DNA of 64,000 nucleotides from Patescibacteria group bacterium UBA5532. Lineage in GTDB: Bacteria > Patescibacteriota > Gracilibacteria > BD1-5 > UBA2023. The translations under genes were made by a program, and so were the position numbers. Positions 25,301 through 38,916 of this stretch are shown in pieces. The stretch spans positions 43,925 to 107,924 of the forward strand of contig DINU01000005.1 of NCBI GenBank assembly GCA_002426885.1, written 5' to 3'. A model generated the notes under the pieces. That model had not been told where the DNA came from and did not search any database. It saw only the letters and a program-made list of their open reading frames with translations. Every line of letters begins with the position of its first letter. The first letter of the stretch is position 1.

Positions 25301-28300
25301 CCCTGTCGTGAAGTTCGCTGTGCGATCACATCACCGACACGCCACTCTGGAACCCAGAGTTCCTTGCGCATCAGACAGAGTACTTTTTCTACGATATTTA
25401 AGATTTTGATAACTCCTGTGATACTTCCGAGAATCTTCGGAAGCTTCGGTGGTGGAGGAAGATTCGGAAGTGTAATCGTCGGAAGTGATGGAAGCTCAGG
25501 CAGATCAGGGATATCAGGAAGTGCCGGGAGTCGAGGAATTCACGGGAGTGTAAAACTCGCCGTCGGACTGTCTGGGAGCGAAAGCGACGGAAGATCCGGG
25601 AGTCGGATCGGAACAGGATCGATCGTGAATTCTGGCAGACTGATACGCAATCCAGCTCGGATATCATGGAGATCGAGGACGATATCAGGCCATTTCGGGA
25701 AACGAATCACGGGAAGTGTCGGGATTAGTGCGCTGATAATCTTAAACTGAAAATACTTGAGATCGTAGCGCTCATTTCGACAGACAGTACAGTTCTGCTG
25801 ATAATCCGCAAAAAGATCGAGAATCGGTTGCCATGACTTCAGGATCGCTTTTATCAGGACGATCGACTCGACCCACGCACGAAATCGGACACTATTCTCT
25901 CGGAGCCATCACTCTACCATTTGTTCGATCGCATCGATATTACAGGTAATCTGATCGAGGAGCTTTTCTTTCCATGTGAGGAGCTTCATGAGTTTCTCTG
26001 GAAATTTTTTATACGTCTCGAGCATCTGGATATTATACCGCAGATCGGCGAGAAATGGACTCGCATTCAGACGGAGCTTCGTATCGAGACACTCAGAAGT
26101 CGCATCCGTCGTGCACCAGTTATCGAGTGCATCCTGTATTTCCGCTTCATACTGGGCGAGTGAAAGTTTCCACTTCATATAGGTCTTATCGAGGTCTTCC
26201 CCAGTAATCCATGGGACCTGTATCGGAACTTGCACGACATGCACCTCGACCAGCGGAAGTTTTCAGATAAATTCGTATGCAGCGCGAATCGCACTCGTCC
26301 CTCATGCAAGGCTCGTGGAGATACTATTTGTGGTGGTATCATAGAGAGATTCGACATCTCGAAGGTGAAAACGTCCATCACTACTTCATGAAAACGCACT
26401 TTTCTGATCGGTCGAATTCCATGATTCCGCGAGCGTATCCCATCCCTTCGAGTAATCAGCGATAGACCAGTTCTGTGTCGGCTGTGGCAGAATAATCGTC
26501 AGACTCGGAAGTGTGAGGAATTTATTGACGATTTCTTCGACCTGTCGATCGACCCAGTCCATGAGAAAATCCGGAAATGCCGAGACACTTTTATTCGTGA
26601 TCTCTACGATATCATCGAAGGAAAATCATTTCCGCGAATCGATCGTCACATCCACCCCGATAGCACCATCTCATGATCCGATGGTCACGAGTGGTCAGGT
26701 ACTCAGGGAGGAAATATTTCCACCATACTGAGTCATACTCGTCGATACCGAGAGAAGTCTGCTCGCAGATGGATTTTTTATATAATCCATAATCTCCTGG
26801 CGAAGTGGCTCTGGATCAGTGTCAGTCGTGGTATTTGCCTCGAGTGTACAGCTCGCAGAGTTCCAGCTATCAGTCAGTGTCCCGAGTCATGAAATCCCCG
26901 ACACATCTCCATCACTTTCTGATCCATCTTCCGCACAGATCGGCATCGAATGTGCGATCACGATACAATTCCCTCACGGAACGAGTGGCGAGACACCCTG
27001 CGGTGGACTATTTCCGACGACCTGTGAAGGACCACCGATACAGAGCGCTTCTCCCATTCCCAGTGTCAGAGTCGGTGTAATATAGAATCGAAATGAATTT
27101 GTCGGGTCCCATGTTCCGAGATATCCTCATGCACTGAGGAGATTCGCACCACATGTATTCGAATATCAGATCGCAGAGACTGGATACACCGTCGGAACCG
27201 GGACACATCCCCATGGTCCGTAGAGTGGAATACCAGTGATCGATGAGAATGTCGGCATTCCTGTACTCGGGGTAAGCATCCCGAGAGGCATCCCGAAGAT
27301 AGACGGAGTCGATCATGGCGCGAGTGGTGCCCAGTTTATAGGAAAAGAAAGACATGATCCTCATCAGAATCCACACGAAAGTCCCGTCTGAATCTCATTC
27401 AGTGTTTTTCTGATCTGTGACTCGAGCTCAGAAGTCAGTCCGAGTGTCAGGGTCAGATTACCGTTATTGTACGTGATGGGATCGACGAACGTATCAATAT
27501 CTTCCGCACTCGTGTAGGAGGCGAGTTGTTCCTCGCGTTCTTCGATCGACATCGTGTCGATATAGTCGGGGATACCATTGTTATCAAGATCGGTAAAATA
27601 CTGCTGTAATTCAGCAGGGATTTCTGCCTGAGAAAAATCACGCACTCATCGCTCATACATACGAGATGCCGTCGATCGCCAGAGTACGACACTCGCCCCA
27701 CATGTGCTCTTCGTATCGAATGCGATATCGCCGTAGTTATCATCTCCGACCTCTCCTGTCTCGAGGAGTCAGACGATCAGATCTCCATATGTGATCGGAA
27801 GTGTCGTGACGGTATAACTGAGTGTTACTTTCCCACCAGGAGCGATCGATGGATACTGCATCAGGATATCGAACTCATCCTGTAAGAATGTGATCGGAAG
27901 CTCGATCGGAGTATCAGAAACGGTCTGTACGTACGTCTTCGTATCTGCAAGAGAAAAAATCGATCCGACAGAATCGAGATATTCGCCATTTTCGAGTGTA
28001 TTTGTGCTATTATTGATGATAGTAATCGTCACCGTGACGGGTGTACCCGTCTGTAGATGCGATCCAGAAGAGGAAAAAGTACGCTCGATGGAAATATTTT
28101 CCGCTTCAGCATACTCCGAGCGAATATACGTACGTGGTGTGTGTGTGCTCAATGTACTTCCGGTCACTATTTCTGAGACATCTGTGAGTCATGCGAGCAC
28201 CTGATCAGAAAGTGCAAGATTGGCATTTCCATACTCATCCGTACCGACGACACTCTTGATCACTTGGCTCTGTCATGCGGTATCCTCAGGATTATTCTCA

Positions 28301-31300
28301 GAAATCATCCGCTGATAGTAGACCGTCCTACGGATCATCGACTCGTTCATCTCGGAGTCACCCGAGAGCTCACTGATATCGATATATCCTTCTGGAAGCT
28401 GTCGAAGTCACTGAAAATATATGGCTCCCCCTGCCTTCTGTGCGCTCGTATCGAGTGAGAGTGTCAGTCCCGATTCGACGATTTTTTTGGTAAATACTCC
28501 TGGCGTCGAAGTCCCATAGAGAATCGCGAGCTCTCATGCATCACTCAGATACACGATATCATCTTTTCCATCTGCATCCATGTCGAATATTTTCATCTGG
28601 ACGACCGCCTCAGGGAGACTACCAGAATCGAGAGTAATAGCCATCCGAGAGAGTCTCCCATCGGTGTTATCGATCAGCTCGAGCGCACCCAGATCACTTA
28701 CGATGAGAAAATCCCCATATCCATCTCCAGTAAAATCCCCTGCTTCAAAATCTCATCCAGCATCAGAAAGATGCGCGACATATCCGCGACTGCGGAATCG
28801 TCACTTCTCGTTCAGAAGGAGCTCGACGTACTTCGTATCGTAGAGAATCAGGATATCATCATATCCGTCATTATTGGTATCGACTATAGTGTAGGAATCG
28901 ATATTTCCCTTTGATCACCCGGTGATCATCGTCCCGATCGTCCGATCGAGTCCATTTTTCTCGACTCACGGAGCATCAGAGCGAACATGTGCGACTGGAT
29001 CTCCGAGGTTAATCATGAGATAGGTGCTTTGCCATTTTGTCGCTTCTCCGACTGTGTCGCCTCCAGCGAAGGAAAGCATAGAGATATTATCTCACCGCCA
29101 TCAGATCGCACTCTCGCGCCGAATCTCCTCGAATCCCGTCTTTTCACTGGGTCCGACGCGATCGGTATCGAGAGTATCATCTGAATCAGGAATCTTCTGG
29201 ATTACTTCGACACCAAGCGACGCGCTCATCGCTCAGTCGAGCGTGTGGATTTTATAATTTGGACCTGGAAGAATCTGAAATGTATCGATCGAATCGGCGA
29301 CGATCTGCACTTCTGCGATCGTATATGTATCATGTGTGATGAGAAGTGTGAGTCCAGAAGCGGAAGATGGCGATGGATCGACCTCGAGCGCATAGTCATT
29401 CGCCAGGAAAAAATCCGCCCCCGCGTGAAAGGTAAAAATCGGAGTCGTGCTTCCAGAGTACACAAGTGAGACGTCATTTCCAGAAGGTATCACAGTAAAG
29501 TCGGCGTCTCGTGGTGTAATAGAGACATATCCTCCATCCGAGGGGATATCGGTACACTTTCTCTGAGATGTACACGCGACTCATCGCATCGTAGAAATAT
29601 CAGGAAGAATATCCCCGACGACTTCATGTGAATATGCATCCATGACTCGAATCATGAGATTTCACTCACTCTGCATGACGATCGTCTTGTACCATGTACC
29701 GAGCGAGGAACCGAGCGAGAGGACCCCCGAAGATGAGAGAGAAAATGCTCCGCCATACGAAGTCGGATCAGAAAGAAGGGTCGTAACCGCAAGGGAGACG
29801 GATGTACTCGGATCGGTCCGATAGAGGATATCTGATCCGAGATCGGTGTATGTTCCCCCTGGAAGGATCGTATAGAGCGCGTTATAGTCAGAATATGGGC
29901 GGAGAATCTGCGCGTCAGGCTGGATAAAGAGTACAGCATCGGCAACTCATGGAATAACGACACTTCCCGCATCATCTGATATCTGAAGCGAAGCATTTTC
30001 GAGTGCGGGAACATGGACGGTCACATATCCACTCTGTCGCGGGAGTATCGCCGTCCCACGAGTAAAAGAAAAACTCGTCTCAGGTCCTGAGAAATACTGA
30101 TATGTCCCCGCGAAAGAATCCGTCGTTATATTTCCATATCGATCGTAGAGTGTCGCGACGAGAGTCCCACTTGCGGAGTTATCTTCGAGCTTCACATACA
30201 TACTTGCCCCTGGAAGGATCTGAATTCGCGCGGTGTTTTCGTCGGTAATCCCTGGGATATCGAGCGTCGCATCGAAGGTGCCTGCTTGTTTTCACGGAAG
30301 AAAAGAAAAGACAGAAGAAACCCCTCCAGAAAGTGCGATCGTACCAGAACTGAAGACACCGACTTCTTTCGGAAGTGTGATCGATGCGAATGTAGAAAGT
30401 GAAGTAAGAGGATTTCCGAGTGCATCCTCGACTCGTATCTGCATCGGAACCGCATCGGATCCAGCAGTGATAAAGTTATACTGCTGAAGTATGATTTTTG
30501 CTCCGTACAAGAGAGAGACATCCTTCGTCGCCTGAAGTGAAGTCGCATCAGTAGTCGCGATCAGTGTCATAACACCCTCCCCATCAGATCCGATCTCCCA
30601 CACACCATATCCATCAAATGTAGTCGTATCCGCTTCAGTGACTCGTGTCCCATCCGGAAGAAGAATATAGCCATTCGAGACTTCGAGATGAATCGTCGAG
30701 AGCTGTGTCTGGATCGCATTTTTCTGCTCATCAAGAAGAGAAACAACGACTGGAAGTGTCGCGCCATGAATGAGTATATCACTCGGAGTCGAGATCGATA
30801 TATCATGCGGAAGTCCTGAAAAAACTGAGAAAGTTGCAGTACCTCTGTGTCCGAGGCTATCTTCTACCTCAAGCGTATACTGCGAGGCTTTCTGTGCGAT
30901 AGAGTCAGGAAGTGTCATAATGGTGCTCTCGACATCCTGTGAGAAAACGACCTGATTCTGGAATGTATCGGCAATACGCACATGAAATGGAGGATACAGT
31001 GCGTCTTCTGTCAGAGATGAGAAGCCAAGCTGGACATTCCCTGCTCCAGCTGTGATCTGCGAGGTTCATTTTCCTCACTGATTCATGAGAATAGCGATCG
31101 CATCTTCCGCGATCGTCACAGTCAGTGGCTCAGAAGTCACCTCGAGTTCCTGGTCGGATTCTCATGGAAAAAACGGTCACATGTGCGCCTGAAGCGTCAC
31201 GTGAACTTCATGATTTCATGCAGTCAGTGGAATCGAGGCAACACCATGATCGAGTGAAATCGCTCCCGTATAGACATCGAGATATTCAGAAAGTGCTTCT

Positions 31301-34300
31301 CATCCAGTACTGATCCCGTCATAGAGAAGTTCATTGGTAGAGACATCTCGGATTTCGAGAATCTCGAGAGAAATAGTCTCAGAGCTCAGAAGATCGAGGA
31401 TATTTCCATTTTTTTCATACTGAATCTGGAGATTCGTCGTCTCTCACGGCGTAAGTGTCGTGCCAGAAAGAGAGAGGATGATATCTCCTCCCGCGAGAAA
31501 CTCATATCTTCCTTCTGAGTCCTGCGCAGAAAGAAGCGATTGAGACTCAGATCAGAATGTCGAACCTCCACAGGATCCCGCAGAAATCCGCGGAGGAAGC
31601 ATATTTTTTATCCAGCAGAGCACCGCCGGAAACCAGCGCATCAGCTCGACTCCATCGATCGGACCACAGGCATCACTCTTCGAATATATCGATTCTGATC
31701 CTGATTCTCCGAGGTTCGCACTCGAGATATTTGCGAGTCATGCCTGGATACTCGCGATCAGATCTGCGAGATCAGACGGCGCTTCTGCAGGAGAGAAATT
31801 TCCCAGAGACAAGTACGCCATATCATAGACAGATCGTGTATCCGCATCAGGGATAATTCATGGGGCAAGTCGAGTCGTATCACTCGCATCAGGATCATGA
31901 GAGACCGAGAGAAATGACTCGATCGTAGCATTATACTTGTTATATGGATCCGCTTGGAGCCATTTTTTGATACGGATGATATCTCGGATAATATCATCTG
32001 TCAGATACTGATTCCAGTCAGGAGATGATGTCGGCAACGAACCTGTAACGAGATACTGGGAAATATTCGCTTCTGGATCGGTTGCTTGTGCCTCACTCGT
32101 GAGGATCGAATCCCACTGAGATGCCTCAAAGTCTCGAAGTTCCGCACGGAAATCCTCGACAGTATCCGCCTCCATTCGGAAAAAGTTCGGATACTGAATC
32201 TTCGCGAGCTGTCCCTTCGGAGTCAGAAACTCGATATATCGATCATGATCGATCGCAAGTGATGGTGTCGCGCCATTATCATTTGCGATGCGCCACTCTT
32301 CATCAGTCGGAGATTTATGGTAAATAATCGATGGGATGGTGTGATAGATCTGGTCTTCGTAGTCAGTATTATCGACAATATTTACGATCGTCGTATCACT
32401 CGGACTGACAGAGGATGTGATACACGAGAGAGATGATGATGCGATTGTCGCGCCATCGAGTATGATCGTTCATACGAGACATGGCGTACGCTGATAGCGT
32501 GGAAACTCCGTGGAGAGTGTGCGCCCAGTGCCGACGACATGTGTCGTGATACAGGTAAATCGACCGAGCTCAGGCCATGTTCCTCATGGGATCATCTCTC
32601 CGCCCTGTGTCGATGCGGGACGCGTATATGGCTGGAGGAGTGTATACTGATATGTCGAAGAAGTACAGTCGATGGGAGAAATCGGAGTCAGTCGAGAGGT
32701 CTCATTCATTCACCCGAGTGAATAGATCGGAAGAGAAAATCCTTTGAGCGAAGTCGACTCGAGGAAGCTCGTCGCCCCTGTCGCAAGATTCAGTCCAGAA
32801 TTTTTCCCCCAGTATGACGCAGTTCGGATACTCGTCCCCGATGGAAAACAGCTATAATAATTGCTTCCATACGCTCCGACAAGTGCTTCAGTGTCACTCG
32901 CGAGGATTTCCGCACCAGACATGATCTTCCGTACATCGAATCCGATATTTGCTTCGACAAGAATCCCATCCTGAAAGTCGCTCGTATGATCAGAACCGCG
33001 CGCGATACTGCAGAGAGACGGATCCATGATTTCCTCGGCTTTTTGTCAGAAGAAATAATTTTTATACTCCATCTCATACGATGGTGTCGAATTACCTGTG
33101 TCAGCATTATATGATCCAGTATTCGTGATCGTGACAGAGTCGAGAAGTGCGATCCGACGAGCATATCCCTGAACTTCTTGGTCGATCTTATTCTCGAGCT
33201 GTTCATTCAGCCCACGCAGAAGGAGTGCCGAAGTCGTATCAATACCGGTCACGCCGATCGGCGCTGTATCGACACGAACTGTCGTTCCACTGGTATAGCG
33301 ACCGGCATTTCTGACAGCCGACTGGATATCACCAAGTGTCGTACTATTGACGATTTCATAAAATTGCTTTGCTGTCGCATCGATGATCGTCTGTGTCTGG
33401 ACATCCGGAAGATTCTCGAGTGAAGAAAGTGATGACTCTGTCGCGCCCGTCATCCCGAGCGATGCAAGATACACATCCACGTCCTCATCCTCGAGTGTCG
33501 CATCATACTGCCCTGTCATTTCCATCAGATACTGGGCGAAGTACTTCGAGTAGCGATTATAGACGATATCCTCGATATACTTCATCCGCAGTGTGTAGGC
33601 ATAGAGATTTCCGAGAGAAAGTCATGAAAATTCTCGATCTGCATCATGATAAAATACCCGTGGCTCCTGTGTCGAGAACTGTGCAAAATTTCACGACTGT
33701 GTGTAGAAAGCATGCGTCTTCTCGAAAAAATGGCGAAGTTCCTCGCGCGTCTCATCCGTCATAGAAGCAGAAAGATCGGGATCGATCACACCATGCCATA
33801 TGTCCGCTTCTGTATCCCACGCAGAGGACGATTGCGCGAGATATTGATTTTTTTCTGGAGTGTAGATAAATGCCTTATCGGCAAAGTCGACATATGGAAA
33901 AATACTCGGAAATGTCTTGCCACCCCGAGAGACGATCGGAAGTGGTACATCTCCGATCAGAATCGTCCCGACAAGACGCGACACTCCTTCGCCACTATCA
34001 CCTTCATAATAGAGTTTTTCATTTATCGTGGCGATATTCACAGGCGTCGTATCAGTACCTATGATCTGAATATTTGTGCGCGTCTGCGGAAGATATGCCT
34101 GAATATCACTCGCATACTGGGAAATCTCTGGCTTCAGAATATCATACGTATTTCGATCGACAAAAATCGACACAACGTCATAATAATCACTCTGATCTGC
34201 CTGTACCTGATCGAACCAAGACACCTGAAATGTCTGAGAAACAAGCAGTGTAACGATCAGAAGACCCGAGAGAAAAGATTGAAATCGTGATGTGATCGAT

Positions 34301-34311
34301 GAGAAATCCAA
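22390..34311 (-). CDS. Giant secreted surface protein, 3973 aa
   Basis: One frame, free of UAA/UAG over 11.9 kb, with dozens of UGA glycines. No ATG fits; TTG 34311 starts a signal peptide (SFLSGLLIVTLLVSQTFQVS, cleavage near QA-DQ). Residues 40-120 have a strand-helix pattern with LVGTILIGDVPLPIV, faintly like gingipain-type folds. About 940-1460 are Ig-like (invasin) repeats; about 1760-1930 are FG-GAP/EF-like calcium repeats (DTNNDGYDD, DFTGDGYGD, DMDADGKDD); about 2050-2180 is DUF11-like; about 2870-2970 is Pro-rich (LPPPPKLPK); about 3330 has another DVDRDGDRD loop; about 3380 a fibronectin III-like domain (AVNNLRETVTSPNSINLSW). No C-terminal anchor or sorting signal is seen. It is likely an adhesin or host-contact protein. 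Start uncertain. Confidence 0.8.
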
Positions 34312-34366
34312 GAAGCTATATCAGGATGCGATGAAATCGGGAAAAAATCCCTATTTTCTCCCCTGT

Positions 34367-34394
34367 ATATTATGTTTTTTTTATATCATTGCAA
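34367..34394 (-). promoter_or_regulatory. Promoter of the giant surface-protein gene
   Basis: Minus strand TTGCAA (34394-34389), 16-nt spacer, TAATAT (34372-34367), about 56 nt before the TTG start at 34311. Confidence 0.55.
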
Positions 34395-34452
34395 AGAGAA
34401 TTACGGGGAAATTCCCGGAGAAAAAATACACGATATATGCACCCATTTTCCA

Positions 34453-35256
34453 CTATTTTCGGATATTTCTCCAGAAAAGTGCAACGAGAAAAAAACAGAT
34501 CAAAACAAGGACAATACCCGATGATGTCGACGTATCGAGTAAATAGGACCCGAAAAGTCCGACAAGAAGCGCACTGAGCGCGAGCATCCCCGTCAGGAAA
34601 AAAACCTGTCTCAGACTTGTAGCGAGGATCTTCGCGATATTCGGCGGGATGATCAGGAAGGCTCCGATGAGCATAATCCCGAACATTTTTATACTGACCG
34701 CGATAAAAAGTGAGAGAAAAAGCAGAAACAGAAAATTATACCAGTCCGTCGGCATTCCCTGTGATTTCGCTATATCCTCGTTAATAATAACACGCAGGAA
34801 CTTTTTCCCGAAGAAAAAAAATGCCACGACGATGAGAATCGTGAGTCACGCGAGAATCACGAGATCTGTCGGCTGGATAAAAAGAATGCTTCCGAACAAG
34901 AAATTATTGATATCCATCGTCACATTTCCGAGGAGTCCGAGCAGGAAGATTCCGCCCGCGATCCCCGTCTGTGAGATAATTTCTCTGGTGGATTCGCGCG
35001 TCACGAAGTGTGTTTTTTCTATAAAAAAGATGAGGACGCTCGCGAGAATCGCGAAGAGAAAGAGAAAAAGATAGTAATCCCCGTCGACGAATAGTGAGAG
35101 CGCGATCCCGAGGAAGAGGAAATTTGCGATACTATGCGTGATATTTGCCTCTTTTCGCATGACGATAAACACCCCGAAAATCGCTGAGATGCATGAGATC
35201 AGGACTCCAGCGATCAGTGCATACTGGAAAAAAGAATAGGAAAATATATCTAGCAT
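34453..35256 (-). CDS. znuB: ABC-3 family metal transporter permease (Zn/Mn)
   Basis: 267 aa with about eight membrane helices; the FGVFIVMRKEANITHSIANFLFLGIAL segment is the typical ABC-3 start, where most relatives have SHAL. The loop LLGNVTMDINNFLFGSIL and the C-terminal MLIGAFLIIPPNIAKIL (usually LLVxALLIxPAA) confirm the family. It imports zinc or manganese with the ATPase and binding protein that precede it. Its start overlaps the znuC stop by 7 nt. Metal choice cannot be told from sequence. Confidence 0.9.
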
Positions 35257-35990
35257 GTGGCAGAGTGGTTATGAGAATCGTGCGGGTGGTGCACATACGG
35301 AACCGTGTAATCCCCGAAAACACTCCGAATGACGGAATTCGAAGCGACTTCAAGGGGCGTCCCATGACAGCAGAGATTATTTTCGTGGAGGCAGAGGACA
35401 TTATTACTGTACTTATAGACGAGGTGAATATTATGTGAGACAAGAATGATGGAAAGCGAAGGAAAAAACTCCCGCACTTCCTGAATCATCTCATAAAAAA
35501 TCTCTTCTCCGATCATGTCGATCCCCGCGGTTGGCTCATCGAGTAGCATGAGCTCTGGCTCCTGTAGAAGTGCGGAAATGATCAGTATCTTCTGGAGTTC
35601 TCCGCCACTGAGTTGTGTTATATTTTTCTCAGAAAGAGAGTGAGCCTGGAATCGAGCGAGATAGGTCTGTATTTTTTCTTCATCGACATGCTCGTGATAT
35701 ATCCTGATAAATTCTCGCACCGTCATGGGCATGGAGCGATCAAGATGTATTTTTTGCGGGACATACGCAAGACGCGAATAATTTCTCATGATCGTCCCAG
35801 AATTCGGACGAATAATTCCTGCGATAGTCTTCAGAAGTGTCGACTTTCCACTTCCATTTATCCCGATGATACTGAGGATTTCTCCAGCGTGAACCGAGAA
35901 ATTAATATCATTCAGAATCTGTGTCTTTCCTTGATCATACGAGATGGAAAGATGTTCGATCGTAAGAAGTGGAGTATTATTTTTATGCAT
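35250..35990 (-). CDS. znuC: ABC metal transporter ATP-binding protein
   Basis: 246 aa. Walker A GINGSGKSTLL, Q-loop AYVPQKIHLDRSMPMTV, signature LSGGELQKILI, Walker B LMLLDEPTAGID, H-loop LVSHNIH. This gene has no in-frame UGA at all, unlike its neighbours. The C-terminus is His-rich (VHHPHDSHNHSATC), which may bind the transported metal. It lies 3 nt after znuA and overlaps znuB. Confidence 0.92.
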   Translation of the reverse strand: MHKNNTPLLTIEHLSISYDQGKTQILNDINFSVHAGEILSIIGINGSGKSTLLKTIAGIIRPNSGTIMRNYSRLAYVPQKIHLDRSMPMTVREFIRIYHEHVDEEKIQTYLARFQAHSLSEKNITQLSGGELQKILIISALLQEPELMLLDEPTAGIDMIGEEIFYEMIQEVREFFPSLSIILVSHNIHLVYKYSNNVLCLHENNLCCHGTPLEVASNSVIRSVFGDYTVPYVHHPHDSHNHSATC

Positions 35991-35993
35991 AGA

Positions 35994-36908
35994 CTAGTGG
36001 TATACGTGAGAAAGTGCGTCGAGATTTTTCTGATAATTCGAGATATAGCCTCCGCTTCCTGTATCCATCCCGATCGGATCGAGAAGGAGAACCGTCATCC
36101 CATATTCCCGCGCGATTTGCTCGAGATTGGTGCTGACAAGCTGCGGCTCACGGAAGGCGATCGTGAGATGTTGTGCCTCTATCGCATCGATCAGATCACG
36201 CATATCGGCAGAGTTCGGATCGCTCAGCACCGTCTTCTGGAAGACGATTTTTTGCTCAGTGGGAATCCCGAGTTCTTTGAAGAGATACGTATACGCATCA
36301 TGAAAAATAAGAAATGAATCGACAGATTTTGCACTCTGTGAGAGGAGAAATTCGCCCCGAATCAGAGTCAGCTCAGACTGAAAATCAGTAAAATTCTGCT
36401 CGAAAAATGCTTCTTTTTCAGGACGAAGTTCTGTCAGAGCGGTCGTAATATCGCGAGCGATGATGATCGCATTCTCTGCGCTGATCCACACATGCGGGTC
36501 GATAGCCAGTGTCTCGAGCTCACTCGAGGTATGTCCATCTTCATCCTGTCACACCTCGAGAAGAGGGATGTCTTCGGCGGTGCGAAGTGTATTTTTTCCG
36601 GTTACAACTGTATCGAGAAAGCCATCAATATGATCGAGTCCGACCATGACAATCAGGTCAGCATCAGAAATATCCTGGATCTGACTCGGTCTCATGTCGA
36701 AATTATGTGGACTGACACCAGCTGGGACGATCGTATCCACGATCACCTCCGTGCCTCCGATCTGATTCACGAGGGACGCAAGTGGGACGATAGAAGTCTC
36801 GACGCGGATGCGTCAGCTCTCAGAAAGTGCAGAAGGAGTATCACTCTCATTATTTTGAGTCGTGCAACTCGCCAGAAGCATCAGTGAAATGAGGAAAAAA
36901 TATTTCAT
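35994..36908 (-). CDS. znuA: Zn/Mn ABC transporter substrate-binding lipoprotein
   Basis: 304 aa. Lipobox LMLLASC, then a cluster A-1/type III binding-protein fold. Likely metal ligands: His in AGVSPHNFDM, His in IDPHVWISAEN, His in FLIFHDAYTYLF, and Asp near LLDPIGMDTGSGGY. The backbone helix VFQKTVLSDPNSADMRDLI is typical. It begins the znuABC operon (order znuA-znuC-znuB on the minus strand). No Zur-box-like palindrome was evident upstream. Confidence 0.9.
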
Positions 36909-37311
36909 ACGAGAAAAGGAGGAAATCTAATGTGCCAGATTTCAGAACGAAATGATTATATGAAAACTCGGATTTCTGTAAAAAAAGAATCATGAAATAT
37001 GTTTTTATTCTTTTGCACGAGGGAAATCTATGCTGCATTCAAGCTTCTGCAAAGACTCAAAAACAAGTCACAGTTTTATAGCCCCCGCATATGCGGAAGT
37101 CCATGAAGAGCAACGAGGCAAAAACTTGAATTTTCATGAAGAGATTCCATCTGGAGAAAGTCCGAAATGACCACTTCTTCCCCGCATAATACAAGAAAAT
37201 CACAGATTTGTCATGTGTATGCAAGCAAAACTCCATATTCGTAAACGAATCGAGAGCTAGATTATACTGTACAAATAAGTGTGAGAAATCGGGGGAAAAG
37301 ACGCTACAATC
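36909..37311. other. 400-nt intergenic region with decayed repeat
   Basis: No gene is supported. It contains a palindrome CCGCATATGCGG (37085-37096) flanked by sequence resembling a REP-type element (GGGAAATCTATGCTGCATTC at 37020-37039), similar in style to the stretch beside apbE. A TTATACTGTACAAATAAGTG stretch near 37262 is AT-rich. The remainder looks like non-coding remnant. Confidence 0.4.
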
Positions 37312-38856
37312 CTATTCCACGACCTCGATCTCGAGTATGCGATCAATATTAAAGACTCGATCTTGCCTTCGCAGTGTGCAATACGCGTCCATCCCGAGAA
37401 ATGTTTTTCCAGCATATTCCATTTCCGCAATCTTTCGGGGCTGTATGAGGCGTTCTGATTTTTCATCTTTTCCCTTCAGATAGACCATCCGAAGTGTCTG
37501 CTTTTTCTCGATGGCGGACTGAATCATCTCGATACGATCTTCGAGCGAACAGGATTTCCGTGCGAGATGATACTGATATTGCGTCAGAAACTTCACGACC
37601 GCATAATCGAGTCGCACATGCACCGGCTGAAGTTCTTTTCTGAGGATCAACCCCTCGAGACTCGTACAGCGCGACAGTGCGACATACATCTGTCCGTGTG
37701 CGAAAGTCCCTCGACCGACGTCGATGATCACTTTCTCGAAGGTCTTCCCCTGTGATTTATGGATCGTAATCGCGAAAGCGAGACGAAGCGGATACTGCAT
37801 AAACGATCCGACCGTATGGGAGACGATCTCTCCTTCATCGAGTCAAAATCGAAAAATCTCCCACGTATAGAGCCCGACGGAGACCTGTTTCCCATTTTCG
37901 AGCTCGACAAGAATCATTTCATCCTCGTCATCGAATGGAAAATCCACGATTTTCCCGATCGTTCCATTCACCCATCTTCCGCCAGAATCATTATTCAGAA
38001 GCATGATTTGTGCACCGATTTTCAGCTCCAAGATCTCAGAAGTCGGATAGTGGGAGCGTTCGATTTCTCAGAAAATCTCCGCTTCCGATCGCCACACTTC
38101 TCCTGGAAGTTCCGCGAGTTTTTTCTCATTTTCAGTATCGACGAGCGCATTCGTGCTCGCGAGTGTAATATAGAAGTCATCCGCACTCGGAGTAAAATCA
38201 GGGGAAAATCGCGTATTCAGAGCCATGAGATCATCCCGAGAAAAAGAGCGATTCCGAATCGAGTTCAGAAGTCCGATAAACACGTCGTCTTTTTGTCGAT
38301 AAATCTTCTCGAGTTCTACGAATTCCATATCAAACTGCTCGAATACACGCGCACTGAAAAAGTATGGACTCTCATAATAGCTCTGAAACAGCTCTTTTTC
38401 CGCGCTCGTGACGACCGGAGGAAGCTGATATAGATCGCCAATAAAGACCATCTGCACTCATCAAAAAGGTCGTTTCGGATCGGGACCATTCAGCCGGAGA
38501 AATCGATCGACACAGTCGAGTAAATCCGCTCGCACCATAGAAATCTCATCGATCACGATGCACTCGAGCTTCTTGTACATGTTGGCATTTTCATCGTCGA
38601 AGTGTTTTCTTTTTACCTTTGCGAGCGTGATATCTGGCAGAAATCCGAAAAATGAGTGAATCGTCTGTCATCGGACATTTACCGCTGCAACCCCTGTCGG
38701 CGCGAGAACGACGAGTTTTTTTTCTGAATTTTCACGAAAAAAAGAAAGAAGCGTCGACTTTCCTGTCCCAGCCCGACCCGTAATGAAAATATTTTTCCCG
38801 GATTCGATAGCAGAAATAGCATCTTGGAATTGTGGATTTATCTCGATCGAGGACAT
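37312..38856 (-). CDS. Pif1/RecD-like DNA helicase with C-terminal WYL domain
   Basis: 514 aa. SF1B helicase motifs run in order: Walker [12 protein letters not shown] (residue about 27), Walker [10 protein letters not shown], motif [12 protein letters not shown], motif [17 protein letters not shown], motif [15 protein letters not shown]. Residues about 445-513 are a WYL domain ([42 protein letters not shown]), a module that often senses nucleic acid or ligands. Pif1 helicases unwind 5'-3' and resolve G4 DNA and RNA-DNA hybrids. UGA encodes Gly at [11 protein letters not shown], in motif Ia. Gene ends TAG at 37312. Confidence 0.88.
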
Positions 38857-38916
38857 GCCGAAAATCAGAAAACGCCTTCTTTATATCGTATTCTCAGAGA
38901 AATACAAGCAAGAAAA

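Noticed and set aside
33646..34290. A 214-codon plus-strand frame
   Set aside because: Antisense to the N-terminal part of the giant surface protein, whose minus-strand reading is clearly protein-like.
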